Shown: in pieces, positions 48,870 through 60,269 of the stretch
Position numbering within the stretch: position 1 is the stretch's first letter
Layout of the letters: every line of letters begins with the position of its first letter
NCBI GenBank assembly: GCA_963920705.1
Contig: OY987227.1
Span: 23,461,434 to 23,525,433 of the forward strand
Length of the DNA: 64,000 nucleotides
Direction of reading: 5' to 3'
Source of the DNA: Odiellus spinosus
Taxonomy: Eukaryota > Arthropoda > Arachnida > Opiliones > Phalangiidae
Made by a program: the position numbers and the translations under genes
Notes under the pieces: model-generated
The model's input: the letters and a program-made list of their open reading frames with translations, nothing else
What the model was told of the DNA's origin: nothing
Databases searched by the model: none

Positions 48870-48877
48870 AATGCCAA

Positions 48878-50249
48878 AGTGGTTAGGCCATAGAGTTAGT
48901 GAATCTAGAAAGGAGGGACAAAATTTAGCAGGGATGGATGCACGAAACTCAAAATCGTGGAGCCATAGAATTAGCTGTGTCTTTCCAACGAAAGAATATG
49001 TCAAACGACAACTTATTTTTTTTGGCGTTAGGCCACTGTCTTTGACAGTGCCGGCGGCCGAGCATGTTCACAATAGTAACGAAAAACAAGTTTTTGCGTA
49101 CAAATTAACTCTGCTCTTTTGGTGGCTCTGACGATCTAAGATATCGCCAATCCTTCTTTCAAGTTAGCATAAATAAATTTATGCTAGAATATTATTCTTG
49201 ACCCATCGATAGTGACAATTAAGTATTGTCGACAGGATATGTTGTACTAATATAAAATTGGCGATTTCTTGCTATTTTCTCTTTACAGGAACGCGTATCT
49301 TTTGTACATTAGAGTTCTTTCTTTTTTGGCCCAATCAGAGGGTGTCTTCTTATTCTTAAATGTTCACCTTTGCTTCGAAACTATAGCTCTTAATTCCGTC
49401 GCCTTAAGGCTTTCGAAACCCAAAATTATCTTAATTATCTTAATTTCGAATTGTATAGAGCGATTAACCCGCTTTAGAAACGCGCCGTAGTTCATCATGT
49501 TTAAAGCCATGAGATTATAAGGGCGAACGACGCCGTCTTCTCGTAATTTTTACGGATTACGCCATTAAAGGTATAGAAACCTCCGATTCAATTATTTTCC
49601 CATCGATATTCGGCGTCAGGAAAACACGTTCAAAAACAAATACGCGGATTGGAAACGGGAAAATTATTTACAAATTTACCACCAAGATTATAATGACGGT
49701 ATTTTCCAAACGATTTTCTAAAGAGAAACTATGTAACAATGGGTCAAACTCAGCCAATTTTATTTTGAATCAATGTACCGATAAGGGTTTAGTGTTTAAT
49801 TTATTTAATTTAGGTTTAACTCTTTAAATTGCAGTGCATAAATTGGAAAATCGTGAAAATCAGATTGACCCTATATAAATCCTCGATTGAGGACCTTTTG
49901 TGTTTCGTGAAAAAATAATAGATTGCGTTGAAAATAGTCTCTTATACTGATAATACCTAAAATATTATACCTAATATAAAACCTAATAATTTTTTATTAC
50001 GTCACGACGGCCTAAATCTTACATTTTGTTTGTGACGGCATCACTGACCTTTCCAGTTGAATTTAGTCTATAAAAAACTCGTACAGCAACGTCGATAAAT
50101 ACTCATTAAATATTCATTCGCGTTTAAATGAAACAGATTTTGAATTTATTTTCGGAATCACCATGCCAAAAAACGTATTTGAGATTTTTTTCATAATTAG
50201 CTTAACTATATAAGTTTTAAATTTAAGGTTTAGAATTTTCTTAGTTTAG
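48878..50249. other. Intergenic, no recognised gene
   Basis: AT-rich sequence with a few short open frames (e.g. 48871-49131, 49269-49490) lacking family resemblance or splice context. Confidence 0.35.
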
Positions 50250-50256
50250 GTTACAT

Positions 50257-50594
50257 CAGAAGCCGATGAAACCCTCCTTTGAAGTCTACTACTCTAATGT
50301 TCCATATAGCGCTCCTCTCTGTATGGGTAAAATTCCCAATTTTACGAGATCGGAGGGGTCCTACTTCATACCCCCCTGTCTACGGAAAATTGGAAATTCT
50401 CTCTCTCCACAAACGACGACGTTTTTTTGACGAACTCCAAGGCTGCTAGAGATATTCGCTCGACGAACTCCCGCTCCGAAAATATCTACCGTTAGGAGGC
50501 GTACGAATCGCGCTTTTTGAAACTAACCCATACAGAGAGGGGTAAACAAGACCCGGGAGTAATAGACTTCAAAGGAGGGTTTCATCGGCTTCTG
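50257..50594 (+). mobile_element. MITE family A, copy 8
   Basis: 338 bp; target duplication gttacat (50250-50256 and 50595-50601). Both 32-bp outer arms match the consensus of this window. Confidence 0.95.
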
Positions 50595-51247
50595 GTTACA
50601 TATAGTTTAATTTGAAATTAACTATTTTCACAGGAAGAGGGAATACTGAAGGCTTTTAATTAATAACAAAATATCTTGGTGTTTGTATCCAGACCATCTA
50701 TGCCTAATTTCATATAACCTGACTAATCCATGTTTTCTAGACGGCGTACGTAGCAACAGCTAGGGACCACAAACCGAATTTATGCCGGTTACAAGTAAAA
50801 TATTCGTGGTGAAGATTGGATAATTCGGAATTCGAGGACATCGTCGCCCGGTGGTTGGTTTTTTTTTAATCAAAGAGAAGAGAAAGACAGGTATTTCGAG
50901 CGTCAGGTGAATACACTCATTTCTTTTTTCTCTCTCTCTCTCTTTGCCGCCACAGTCAGATAGATCATCCTCATTAAAGGGAAACTCGAAAAGAATTTAT
51001 TCAAACTCATTTAAATCTTGCACCCCAAAATTAAACACGAATGGATGGCTTCATTAACAATTTGAGATGAAATAGATAAATAAATTGAAAAGAATACCTT
51101 CAATAAATAGTTAAGCTTAGAAAATTCCATACAGCGAAAATATCTCCAATTAAGGAGCAAGTCAGGAGCCACGAATGACATTAGGTATTTGAACCGTGTG
51201 GACAAAAAGGAACTATAGATGATGCTCCTATCTTTATTTCTTTCTGC

Positions 51248-51584
51248 CAGAAGCCGATGAAACCCTCCTTCGAAGTCTACTACTCCAATGTTCCATATAG
51301 CGCTCCTCTCTGTATGGTTAAAATTCACAATTTTACGAGTTAGAAGGGGTCCTACTTCATCCCCCCTGTCTACGGAAAATTGGAAATTCTCTCTCTCCAC
51401 AAACGACGACGTTTTTTGGACGAACTCCAAGGCTGCTAGAGATATTCGCTCGACGAGCTCCCGCTCCGAAAACATCTACCGTTAGGAGGCGTACGGATCG
51501 CGCCTTTTGAGAATAACCCATACAGAGAGGGGTAGACAAGACCCGGGAGTAATAGACTTCGAAGGAGGGTTTCATCGGCTTCTG
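51248..51584 (+). mobile_element. MITE family A, copy 9 (subfamily II)
   Basis: 337 bp; target duplication tttctgc (51241-51247 and 51585-51591). Both arms share a private T-to-C change (CCTTCGAAGTC and its inverse). Interior variants are as in copy 5. Confidence 0.95.
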
Positions 51585-51591
51585 TTTCTGC

Positions 51592-54219
51592 TGACTCTGT
51601 AATCCTCTCCCACCACTCCGCTGACCACTGCCTCCTTCTACGATAACCCCGTTTCGATTAAAATTCTAACCGAGAATGAAATGAATGAATAAAAGGTTCT
51701 TTGCCTATTTCGTAGGTGGTACGGTCTATTCAAGGGCCGAAATTCCAAAATCTTTAAAGGTTTTCTATGAGAAATTAACATTCAAATAAAATCCCACCCA
51801 TCGTATTAAAAATTGCAAGTGTCCGACCCAACGAGTCTGTAGCTTAAAAAAAAGGGGGGATTTTTACCGAGGGTTTTTACACTTGGCAAAAAGAGCGATA
51901 GAGTATAACAATTAGGTTCACAATCGTTTAGGATAGAAGAATCAAAAGTACGCGCTTTTCACCCAGCGCGTTTTAATTAAGGAACTTGCCTAAAATCTGT
52001 ACACCGATTACGCGATTACGGAAATGATTACAGCCTATGTTAGTATTAAATGCGTAGTCAGTTACGTAATTACTTTAGTAAAGCTACAGGCGTGTACACT
52101 GATTACGGGGAGTGGTCAGCCCCTCGAGCCTGATAATTTTTTTTAGCCTAATATAAGAGTGGAAGAAATCGTCGTTCTGTTAAAAATGCAAGAATTGTGG
52201 AAGTAAATCCTTTTCAGGCGCCCTTCGTGAAAAAAAGACCATAAAAAAACTGAACACGAAAATGATAGTGTTCCAATTAAATGTATACCATCTCGCGATG
52301 AAAAGCTTTTTTTCTTTTCTAATTCTTCTTCTTCAGAAAAAGAGGCGCTGCCTAAGGCAAATTTAAAACTCGAATAGCGACTTGGTAAATTCATCTCAAA
52401 ACACCTGCTGACCGGGAGCGTTCTTTTCAATAGAAAAAGGGGTTTATTTACGATCGGCAGAAGATACTAGGGACAATGATACGGCGTAGTAATACGTCGT
52501 GTTAAAACTATACGTAGAGATAAAAATAGAACGTAACTATTTAATTTTAACCGCGCTTTTTAAAGCGAGTATAAAGAATGAATTTGTTGGCTAAAAAGTG
52601 ATAAAGTCGATCGACGACCCGATATAGTTAGGCGCGGCGAGTTCTTAATGAGAGTTTGTATCGTGGGAAAATAGAATATCCTCAGCCTCGCTCGTTTGAC
52701 AATTTTAACTGTCGGTTTGCTTATCGTATTATAACGAGCGATTCGTTAACGCCCCCCAAACCCCCCCTCACAAGACTTCAAATGAGATGATAATGATACC
52801 GGTTTAATTGAAATCATTATTAATTTGAAATACATCACTAGATAGAAAAAAAAAACTGATGAAAAAAATGATAATGACGATGGGCCATTCACATCCCGGC
52901 TTACATTGTTAGAATAATATAGAGAAGATTCATTTATTGAGAAGGGAAAGAATCTTTTACAGGGACGCAGCCATTGGAGCTTACACGGAGGACGGAGGAC
53001 CAGGGAATGTGGGAGACGCATTTTTCACAATTAGGCTTATATTTAGGTGGTGGCTCTTTCTTAGGATCCGGCCCAAATTGTGGACACTCATAGGTACACT
53101 AATTAATGTTTCCCTTCTCCACGTGTCAAATATCGCGCACTACGAAGCAAAACAGGACGTTTCGGTGCCTACTCATTTGAAAAACTAACTTAAGCTACGT
53201 TCACACTTGACCGAGGGGTCCGACACTCTGTACTAGTAATTTTTCGGCTAAGTGGCTATAGTCCCTCGCTAATAACTAAAAAAATTAAGGTATTATCCCT
53301 AATGCCGCCAAAAGTATAACCATCTTCAAAATGAAAAGTTTTGGTAAAATATTTCACTTTCTCTTTATCTCAACAGATTAATAAAAAAAAAACTATTTAA
53401 ATACGTATAAAACTTGAAAAACTTGTAGAAAAATAAAAATAATGACGCCACTTTGAAAATCTAATTAAAATCTGGGAATAAAGCGGGCATAATTTTTACT
53501 TAAATGAGCGTCTATATATGGGAGAACGTACAATTAAAAGCCCATAAGAATTTTAGAGTCGACGAGGAAGGCGATCTGAGAATGGGGGAATCGCCGCTAG
53601 TCAGTCACGCCATTCATCCCCTAGTCACGACAATCGTTTTCTGATACGATATAAAGTCAAATTCTCTTATAATAAACGTATACACCCTCCGTGATAATTT
53701 TGATAGTATTATCTCCTAAAACAAAGAGGTTGTCTTATAAATTATACTAAATCGAACTTTAAGTCCGTCAACACTCTTTATTAAATACTTTTTTAAATTG
53801 ATGGGTTTCAGTTATTGTTTTACTTTTCAAGAGCAACTTACATTACATTCTATGGTTTTCAAGCCAAGGCCTAACTAAGAACTTAGTCAAATACGCATAT
53901 CCTGTATTTCTCTAGCAAATTAAACTTTGGGAATTGAAGATCTATTAGTAGATTAAATTAAAACGCGACAATTAAGAACAGGTTTTCAATAATTTACTTC
54001 AAAGTTAAAATTATACTACGACTAATTGATTGGTTATGAAAGTTATTCCGAAACCATATAATTTAAAACAATGCCCGGTGATTTAATTATGAGTTAATAA
54101 TCAACCCTGGTCATGTCACGACCTTCGACACGGAGTTCGACTTAAAAGAGTGGCACGCGGGGGAAAATATTTGGAGGGGGGGAAAAGAGCCGAAAGACAG
54201 ACTGTAGAAAAAGGTCAAG
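51592..54219. other. Intergenic, with repeat fragments only
   Basis: Contains family R (51990-52127), a D2-type terminus TAAGCTACGTTCACACTTGA at 53193 next to a family-Q-type terminus at 53213, and a 21-bp string at 52955 shared with 26581. Confidence 0.35.
51990..52127. mobile_element. Putative MITE family R, copy 2
   Basis: Contains TGTACACCGATTACGCG at the left, then GTAGTCAGTTACGTAAT (also at 41396) and TGTACACTGATTACGGGG, ending GTCAGCCCCTCG. Confidence 0.4.
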
Positions 54220-54599
54220 CAGAGCTCGAAATCGGATAACAATTATCTTCTATTATTCATATTTTTTCAGATATTTTATTTTCGGATTGATTGATTGTGA
54301 CTAAAAAATTCAATTCGTAAATTCAGATAGAAGGGTTTATCCGAAGATAATCGTTCGAAGCTTTATCTATTAACAAGTTACTGGAATTAAAACTTATAAC
54401 AATGGATAAGAAAATTCGCATTCTTAGAATTCGTGGGAAATAAAAGAAATATATTTCAAATTTACTTAAAATTCAAAGAAAATATATATTTTCTTATCCT
54501 AACGTACAACTCCGATAATATTCTAAGATAAGCCAATATCTCAATTTAATTCAGTAGATCTATCCAATTAATATTTAGTTATACAAATTCCGAGCTGTA
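54220..54599. mobile_element. Family T element, copy 2
   Basis: About 380 bp, starting CAGAGCTCGAAATCGG and ending AAATTCCGAGCTGTA. It is collinear with the outer parts of 11524-12460 and lacks both nested elements. Confidence 0.68.
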
Positions 54600-55605
54600 A
54601 GGCCAAAAACTTCAGTATCTCTCTCATGGCTTACTCGAGTCCACATCTCCATGGAACGCCATGGAAACTATAGATTCTAGAAGGTTTACCCCACTATAGT
54701 TAATGACTACTTAAATAAAGATAGGGGCACACTAATCACTAAAATCCTTACGTAGAACCCTGGTCATATCTTCTCCCAGATAAACTGAACCAATGATACC
54801 GTGATCAGGGAACATTAAATAGATTGATTGAAATATTTTGACGTGAAATAAATTTAGTCATGGCGTTTTTAGAAGAGCAATATTAGCAGATACGCGCGCG
54901 GCGTCTCGTTTCTTGGCGTTTGAAAGGCGGTTTAAAAATGACGTTGGGCGCTCTCTTGATGGGTTTAAGAGTCGGGGAGGAGGAGAGCGGCGGGCGAGCT
55001 TAATTAAAAGTCGGCTTGGGAGCGTTGAAATGAAGATTCATGATCGGGCGGTCGATCCATCCCGCGCCGCTCGGACCCAAAAACGGGTCGTGTTCGGTAG
55101 CAGCGCGAGATATAATTCTTCGTTGTTAGCTAGGTAATGAGCCCCGGGGGTCTGCACGTTAATCGCTTATATAGCTGGCCGTCGGAACGTATCACGAATT
55201 AGCCTCGCTATCACGATAACGTTAATATCGCCACCCCGGCTATCCAGCCAGCAACACACTAGCTATAGCTACCCCTCCCCTCCGTGGCCCTCCTTGGATC
55301 GTAAGGCTGCGGAGTTAGTTCTTATTACACACACCTGCGGTCTAACGCAAAAATCGGGCGCTCCACTGCTCCGATATAATTCTACTTACTACTTGGCAAA
55401 ATGGTATACAGGGTGTAATGGATCAGATACCGTCATTGGGAAAGAATAACTTTAAGATGAATTCAGATCTCGGTGGGTTTACAAACAATTAACATTGTCC
55501 AAGGCCGGATTCAGATCAGTTTCGCGTATATCATTAGTGGATATCCAAAATTGGGGTGTAGAAACCATTGACGTTTAGACCCCAAAAACAGTACTATTAA
55601 GTTGG
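54600..55605. other. Intergenic, GC-rich patch at 54890-55140
   Basis: The patch is CG-rich and open in one plus frame (54913-55137), without recognisable protein similarity. It could be a promoter region. Confidence 0.3.
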
Positions 55606-55612
55606 GTTTATC

Positions 55613-55949
55613 CAGAAGCCGATGAAACCCTCCTTTGAAGTCTATTACTCCCTGGTCTTGTCTACCCCTCTCTGTATGGGTTAGCTTCAAAAAGCGCGAT
55701 TCGTACGCCTCCTAACGGTAGATATTTTCGGAGAGGGAGTTCGTCCAGCGAAAATCTCTAGCAGCCTTGGAGTTCGTCAAAAAAACGTCGTTGTTTGTGG
55801 AGAGAGAGAATTTCCAATTTTCCGTAGACAGGGGGTATGAAGTAGGACCCCTCCGATCTCGTAAAATTGGGAATTTTACCCATACAGAGAGGAGCGCTAT
55901 TTGGAACATTAGAGTAGTAGACTTCAAAGGAGGGTTTCATCGGCTTCTG
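55613..55949 (-). mobile_element. MITE family A, copy 10
   Basis: 337 bp; target duplication gtttatc (55606-55612 and 55950-55956). Confidence 0.95.
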
Positions 55950-55956
55950 GTTTATC

Positions 55957-58547
55957 TTAAATTTCACTAGATAACGCTCTATTTGCCCCATGAACTTTTG
56001 GCAATTCCTATATCGCTTCATTTTCATTTTTTTAGCGATTTTAGCGAGCATTTTTAAATTACGCGGGTCCGCCTAGCGGAGGCGGAAAATATGTTTCAAA
56101 CAGATCGGCTCGGGAAGCAAAAATCCGCTTAATTTTGGATTTTTCCGCGATTTATTTCGGCTTTAGCAAGCGTAAAACGACGCAAGCTTTTAGCGGAGGC
56201 GAATATTTAGGTTTTTACCCGCTACTAGCGAGCGTGAAAATAAATTTTTAGGCTATAGAAATCGTTTAAATAGTGGTCCTGGTGTGCTTTGTCTCTGGAT
56301 ACACCCTGTACACGTATTTTCTGGCGATTAAGGAACCGGTGGGTTCGAGAGCTCGGTATCCTATCTGCGAGCAATATAACATTAAGATTTAACAGCGTGA
56401 CTTTCGTGTTTGATTTAGGCTCGCTATAATACTGAGACTATATATACGCGGGGATAGAGGCTAAAAAAATGACACGGTATATATATTTACGCGTTATAAA
56501 AAGCGTATACAAAGCCGCTCTCTCATTAAACGAACGCTGTGTAAAAGATTACGAAATCCAATAGATAACTCCGAGTGCGTGATACGTGTGGTGCGGTCGG
56601 TGCCCAACCACCTGTTTTATATACGGTAGCCGAGGTTACGATTCGAAACGGGTTAAAAGGGAGAGCGCGATACTGCAGCCAGGAATGTTATGTTACACCC
56701 TAATTATCGACGCTAATCAATCCCCGTGCGGATAAAAAAACATTTCAGATTTTCTCAGAAAGACAAGAGCCTCGAAACCGCTGCTTTAAAACCCTCTTAC
56801 AAGTCTCAACATGAAGTTATAAGTTAGGAGCAGCAAACTTACGAACCATGGAGATTCATTTTGAATATTATTAAATTAATTTAAGAAATTAGAAGTGCTA
56901 CTTCATATTTAGATTTCGCATTTGAAATGCTTTTTTGTTTGTTTAAATAACACAAGTTTACTTATATGGGCGACTTTTTCCAATTGAAACTTGTGTGTAA
57001 GAATGTTTCTGGAAACAAATAAATAATATGCATATTTGTCTTAATCTATCAACCACATATTTTTACAGTTCAAACTTTTTAAAACTATTAAAATCCGTTT
57101 CAAATTCTCTATAATGTGAACGCGGAACTATAAGTAACCTCATTTTAAGATTGAATTTTTTAGTCTAATTTAATTTCTACTCGTTTTAAGCATCTTGATA
57201 CTCGGATCAATACGAGACCCTAACGAATATTTGTTAAAAATGATAAGTCTAAAATTGAGGGGGGAGGGGGTGACTTCTGACAATTATCGGGTGAGGAACG
57301 AAGTGATTGAAATCACGCGGTCATGCGGAGGAAATCGGAGGATACACTAGTAACTGTTGAGCCAAAGAAAAGACGAAAAACACGAGAAAATGGGGGGAAA
57401 ATAGAGGTTATACTTGTATAAAGTTGTTCGATACGCCTCTCCCTGTATATATACTATCCATAGCGTAGCATAGTGTCATAATTCGGCGTTGGAACCAGCG
57501 TGATAAAGGCCAGCCGCCCAAGTCGTTGGCGCCACCGTGTCTACGACACATCTGCAGGCATATATTCGAACCCCGTACCCCTCCTCTCTCTTAAAGCTCG
57601 TATAAACGAGCCATTCGACCCTTGACCTCCGCGAAATACTCTCGAGAAAGCGCGACCGTGTCTCTTTTGAAAAAGAGAGAGAGATAGAGACCCCTTATCC
57701 CGAATCCACTGGTTAAACACCGCGCTGACTGCCTGATCCCGTGGTCAGTGGGAAAATTATTTAAGACCCCTCTATAGCGACGTTGACAGCCCTAAAAAAA
57801 CCACCCTCCCCTTCACACTCATTCCAACTCGAACGCCCCGTCGTCAAGTGACCCGATTACTCTCGCAAGATAATTTTTAAGCGCCTTCCTAATAAGAAAC
57901 AACATTTTTTATACGTTTTAAGTGTTGAAGACCGGAATTGGTAACGACTATTATAGATCCCTATGAGGAAGAACATTGTGTATCAATACGACTTAGCTCT
58001 GTTCCATTTGTAAACTCTTCTTGAACCCCACCAGTATTTAAAGTTTTTAATATATACAAAGCTACAGTTCCCATTATATAATTCATATAAAATTCAATCC
58101 CTTCAAAAAGGGATACTAGGCATAGTAGTTGAAATTAACTATTTTTTCTGATTCCTTATGTTAAAATATGCCCCGTTGAATTTTTTTATAGTTTTTGAAA
58201 TAGTTATTCTATCAGAAAATATTTTTAAAAAAGGTTTATATCTTCAACGGGAGATTGAAGTTCGCTATAGAGACTTCTCGTCCAATCAGCGGTCGCGTTG
58301 AAAGACAGTGAGTGTTCACTTTGTATTGGTATAGAAATATAATAAATTGTCTCGTGACTTTTTCAATTTCTACAATTTCAAAATTAGGCTTAGAGCAAAT
58401 ATGGCCCTTTATTTCTACAATTTATAAGATTTTGCCAGTTTTATTTTACTAAATTGACAAAATGAATCTCTAAAAGTTCCTTCGCTATATCGAGAAACTA
58501 TCTAAATCATTCTCTTATCTAAAATATCGCGGTATATATATTGTTGC
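55957..58547. other. Intergenic, no recognised gene
   Basis: 56050-56240 contains repeated GCGGAGGCG and TAGCGAGCGT-type motifs. TACACCCTGTA at 56300 faces TACAGGGTGTA at 55410, possibly ends of a decayed mariner-like element enclosing MITE A copy 10. 57430-57850 is mildly GC-rich. Confidence 0.35.
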
Positions 58548-58671
58548 AAGTTTTAAATTTATTTGTAGTTTAATATGTGTTTTGTAATTTTTTCTACTGG
58601 TGGATTAGGCCTATTTAAACGATAAGGAATCGATAAAACATTATTTTTGTTAGGTTGCATTCTCCCTTTAC
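58548..58671. mobile_element. MITE family C, copy g (right part only)
   Basis: Starts AAGTTTTAAATTTATTTGTAG and ends TTAGGTTGCATTCTCCCTTT. The left half is missing. Confidence 0.7.
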
Positions 58672-58848
58672 ATTGAGACTACACTTCAATGTGTTAGTTG
58701 GGTTGAAAAGGAGCGTGTGTTTTCGAAAAACTCCCCAAAAATATTAAAAGTTTTTTGAGTATCAGTCTCGGTAATAAAGTTTGTTTCTTTAAAAGGGTTG
58801 AATATTTTTCAGCGAAATATTGTATACGCTCTTTTTAGACAATACTGC

Positions 58849-59151
58849 CAAGAAGGATCAGACAAGGAGAGGAAAAGTGGGAACGGCGCGGTTCCTACTG
58901 CGTCGGCCTAAACTCCCACTCTGGGAGAACGGGGGACAGACGGGGGTAGAGTTGCTTCGTGGTAAATTGTTGTCACGTGGGTAAAACGGATCCTTTATGA
59001 GACGCGTAGTAGCCGAAGACGTTAGCGACCACGTGACAACAGTTTACCTCGAGAATTTCCTATCCCCCCTTTCCACCCGAGTGGGAGGTTGGCTCTTCTC
59101 TCTCTAACTCAACGCAGCCCCACTTTTCCTCTCCTTCTCTGATCCTTCTTG
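58849..59151. mobile_element. MITE family E, copy 2 (no target duplication)
   Basis: About 303 bp, closely matching 24617-24897 plus two short insertions. Flanks differ (atactgc and ctagtat). The right side abuts a family-D terminus (TAGTATGAACGCGGCT), so one flank was probably lost by recombination. Confidence 0.8.
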
Positions 59152-59821
59152 CTAGTATGAACGCGGCTTATACATGAATTCTCGCCCGAATCGATTGCCC
59201 TAAGATTTACGATACCGATAGTGGAAACTTTTATATTACCACCGAGATGAATCGAGCTTCGAATAAAATCTTCGTTTGAAGATTCTTTTAACTACACTAC
59301 ATGGCAAACAAACAAAACTCTCGAGCATAAACGAGGCGATCGTAAAGAGAGGAGCCTCGGTCTAAAAGGTCGTAAATTATCTTGATCAGAGTTCGATGGA
59401 TCCACCCATCTTAAAAACCCCAGCGAAAGACTATATGGAGAAAGACGAGGACAAGAGCTCTTTTCAGAAGTAGATCGTTTGGCCATAAACTCTGGCGCCT
59501 AAAAAACTACGCTCTTTACACAAGAAAACTCAAAGTTTCGCGCGAGACAAAAGCCTAGGGAGGTCAAGGGTCAAGTCGCGCGTAGTCGAGGGTTGTAAAG
59601 TAAAAAGTACCGCGTATATTGCGATTTAAAATCAGAGGGTGGCCGGTAAGGGATTATACAGCCTCGCTTTTTAAATCTTATCATGATCTTATCAAAGGCA
59701 ATGTTCATACTCGGGGTCAAAGGTTATTCATACCCGTTTTAAAATAAGGGTAGTACACTCACACTGTCTTCGTCCTCTAGCATTTTACATCACTTTAGGC
59801 AAAGATTGGATATCTTTATGT

Positions 59822-60269
59822 TTAAAGTGAGGCTGTCACCATTTATACTCGAATTAATATGGATTATATTTTTAGTTTTATCATAATACTAAAACGCCAT
59901 ATTCAAAATTTTATACCTCTGGGTTGACGAGTTCTTAAGAAACAAAATGAAAATTAAAATGAAATGACTTTCTGGATTAAGTACTTTTACGAAAAAGACC
60001 GCGTGAAAGCAACCTTATCACGTGCCAGTAAGCTCGAGAATCAACTGTAGGCTTTACAATAGTCACGTGATCATAGTGATGACGTCGTATTGTGAGGGGA
60101 AATTTTTATTTTAAAAATTTCGAAACTGGCGATTATAAAATACGTATTTTTACTGTTGCTTTTGTCTTTGATATTCTTTTATTTCGAATTGTTTTTCAAC
60201 GATCTTTCCGAAAATGATACTCAATTTCAATTTGGAAATCATTAAAAATCCGTGACAGAATCACTTTAA
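59822..60269. mobile_element. MITE family B, copy 3 (best preserved)
   Basis: A 448-bp element with TTAA-AGTGAGGCTGTCACC at the left and GTGACAGAATCACT-TTAA at the right. The interior shares long blocks with 23895-24275, such as TCAACTGT.GGCTTTA and GGCGATTATAAAATA. Confidence 0.72.

Noticed and set aside
51011-51475. 154-codon open frame on the minus strand
   Set aside because: More than half lies inside MITE A copy 9; the same peptide pieces appear in the other MITE copies in both orientations, so it is a by-product of the repeat.
56346-56360. GGGTTCGAG motif as a tRNA B-box
   Set aside because: No matching A-box, anticodon stem or acceptor stem could be drawn around it.
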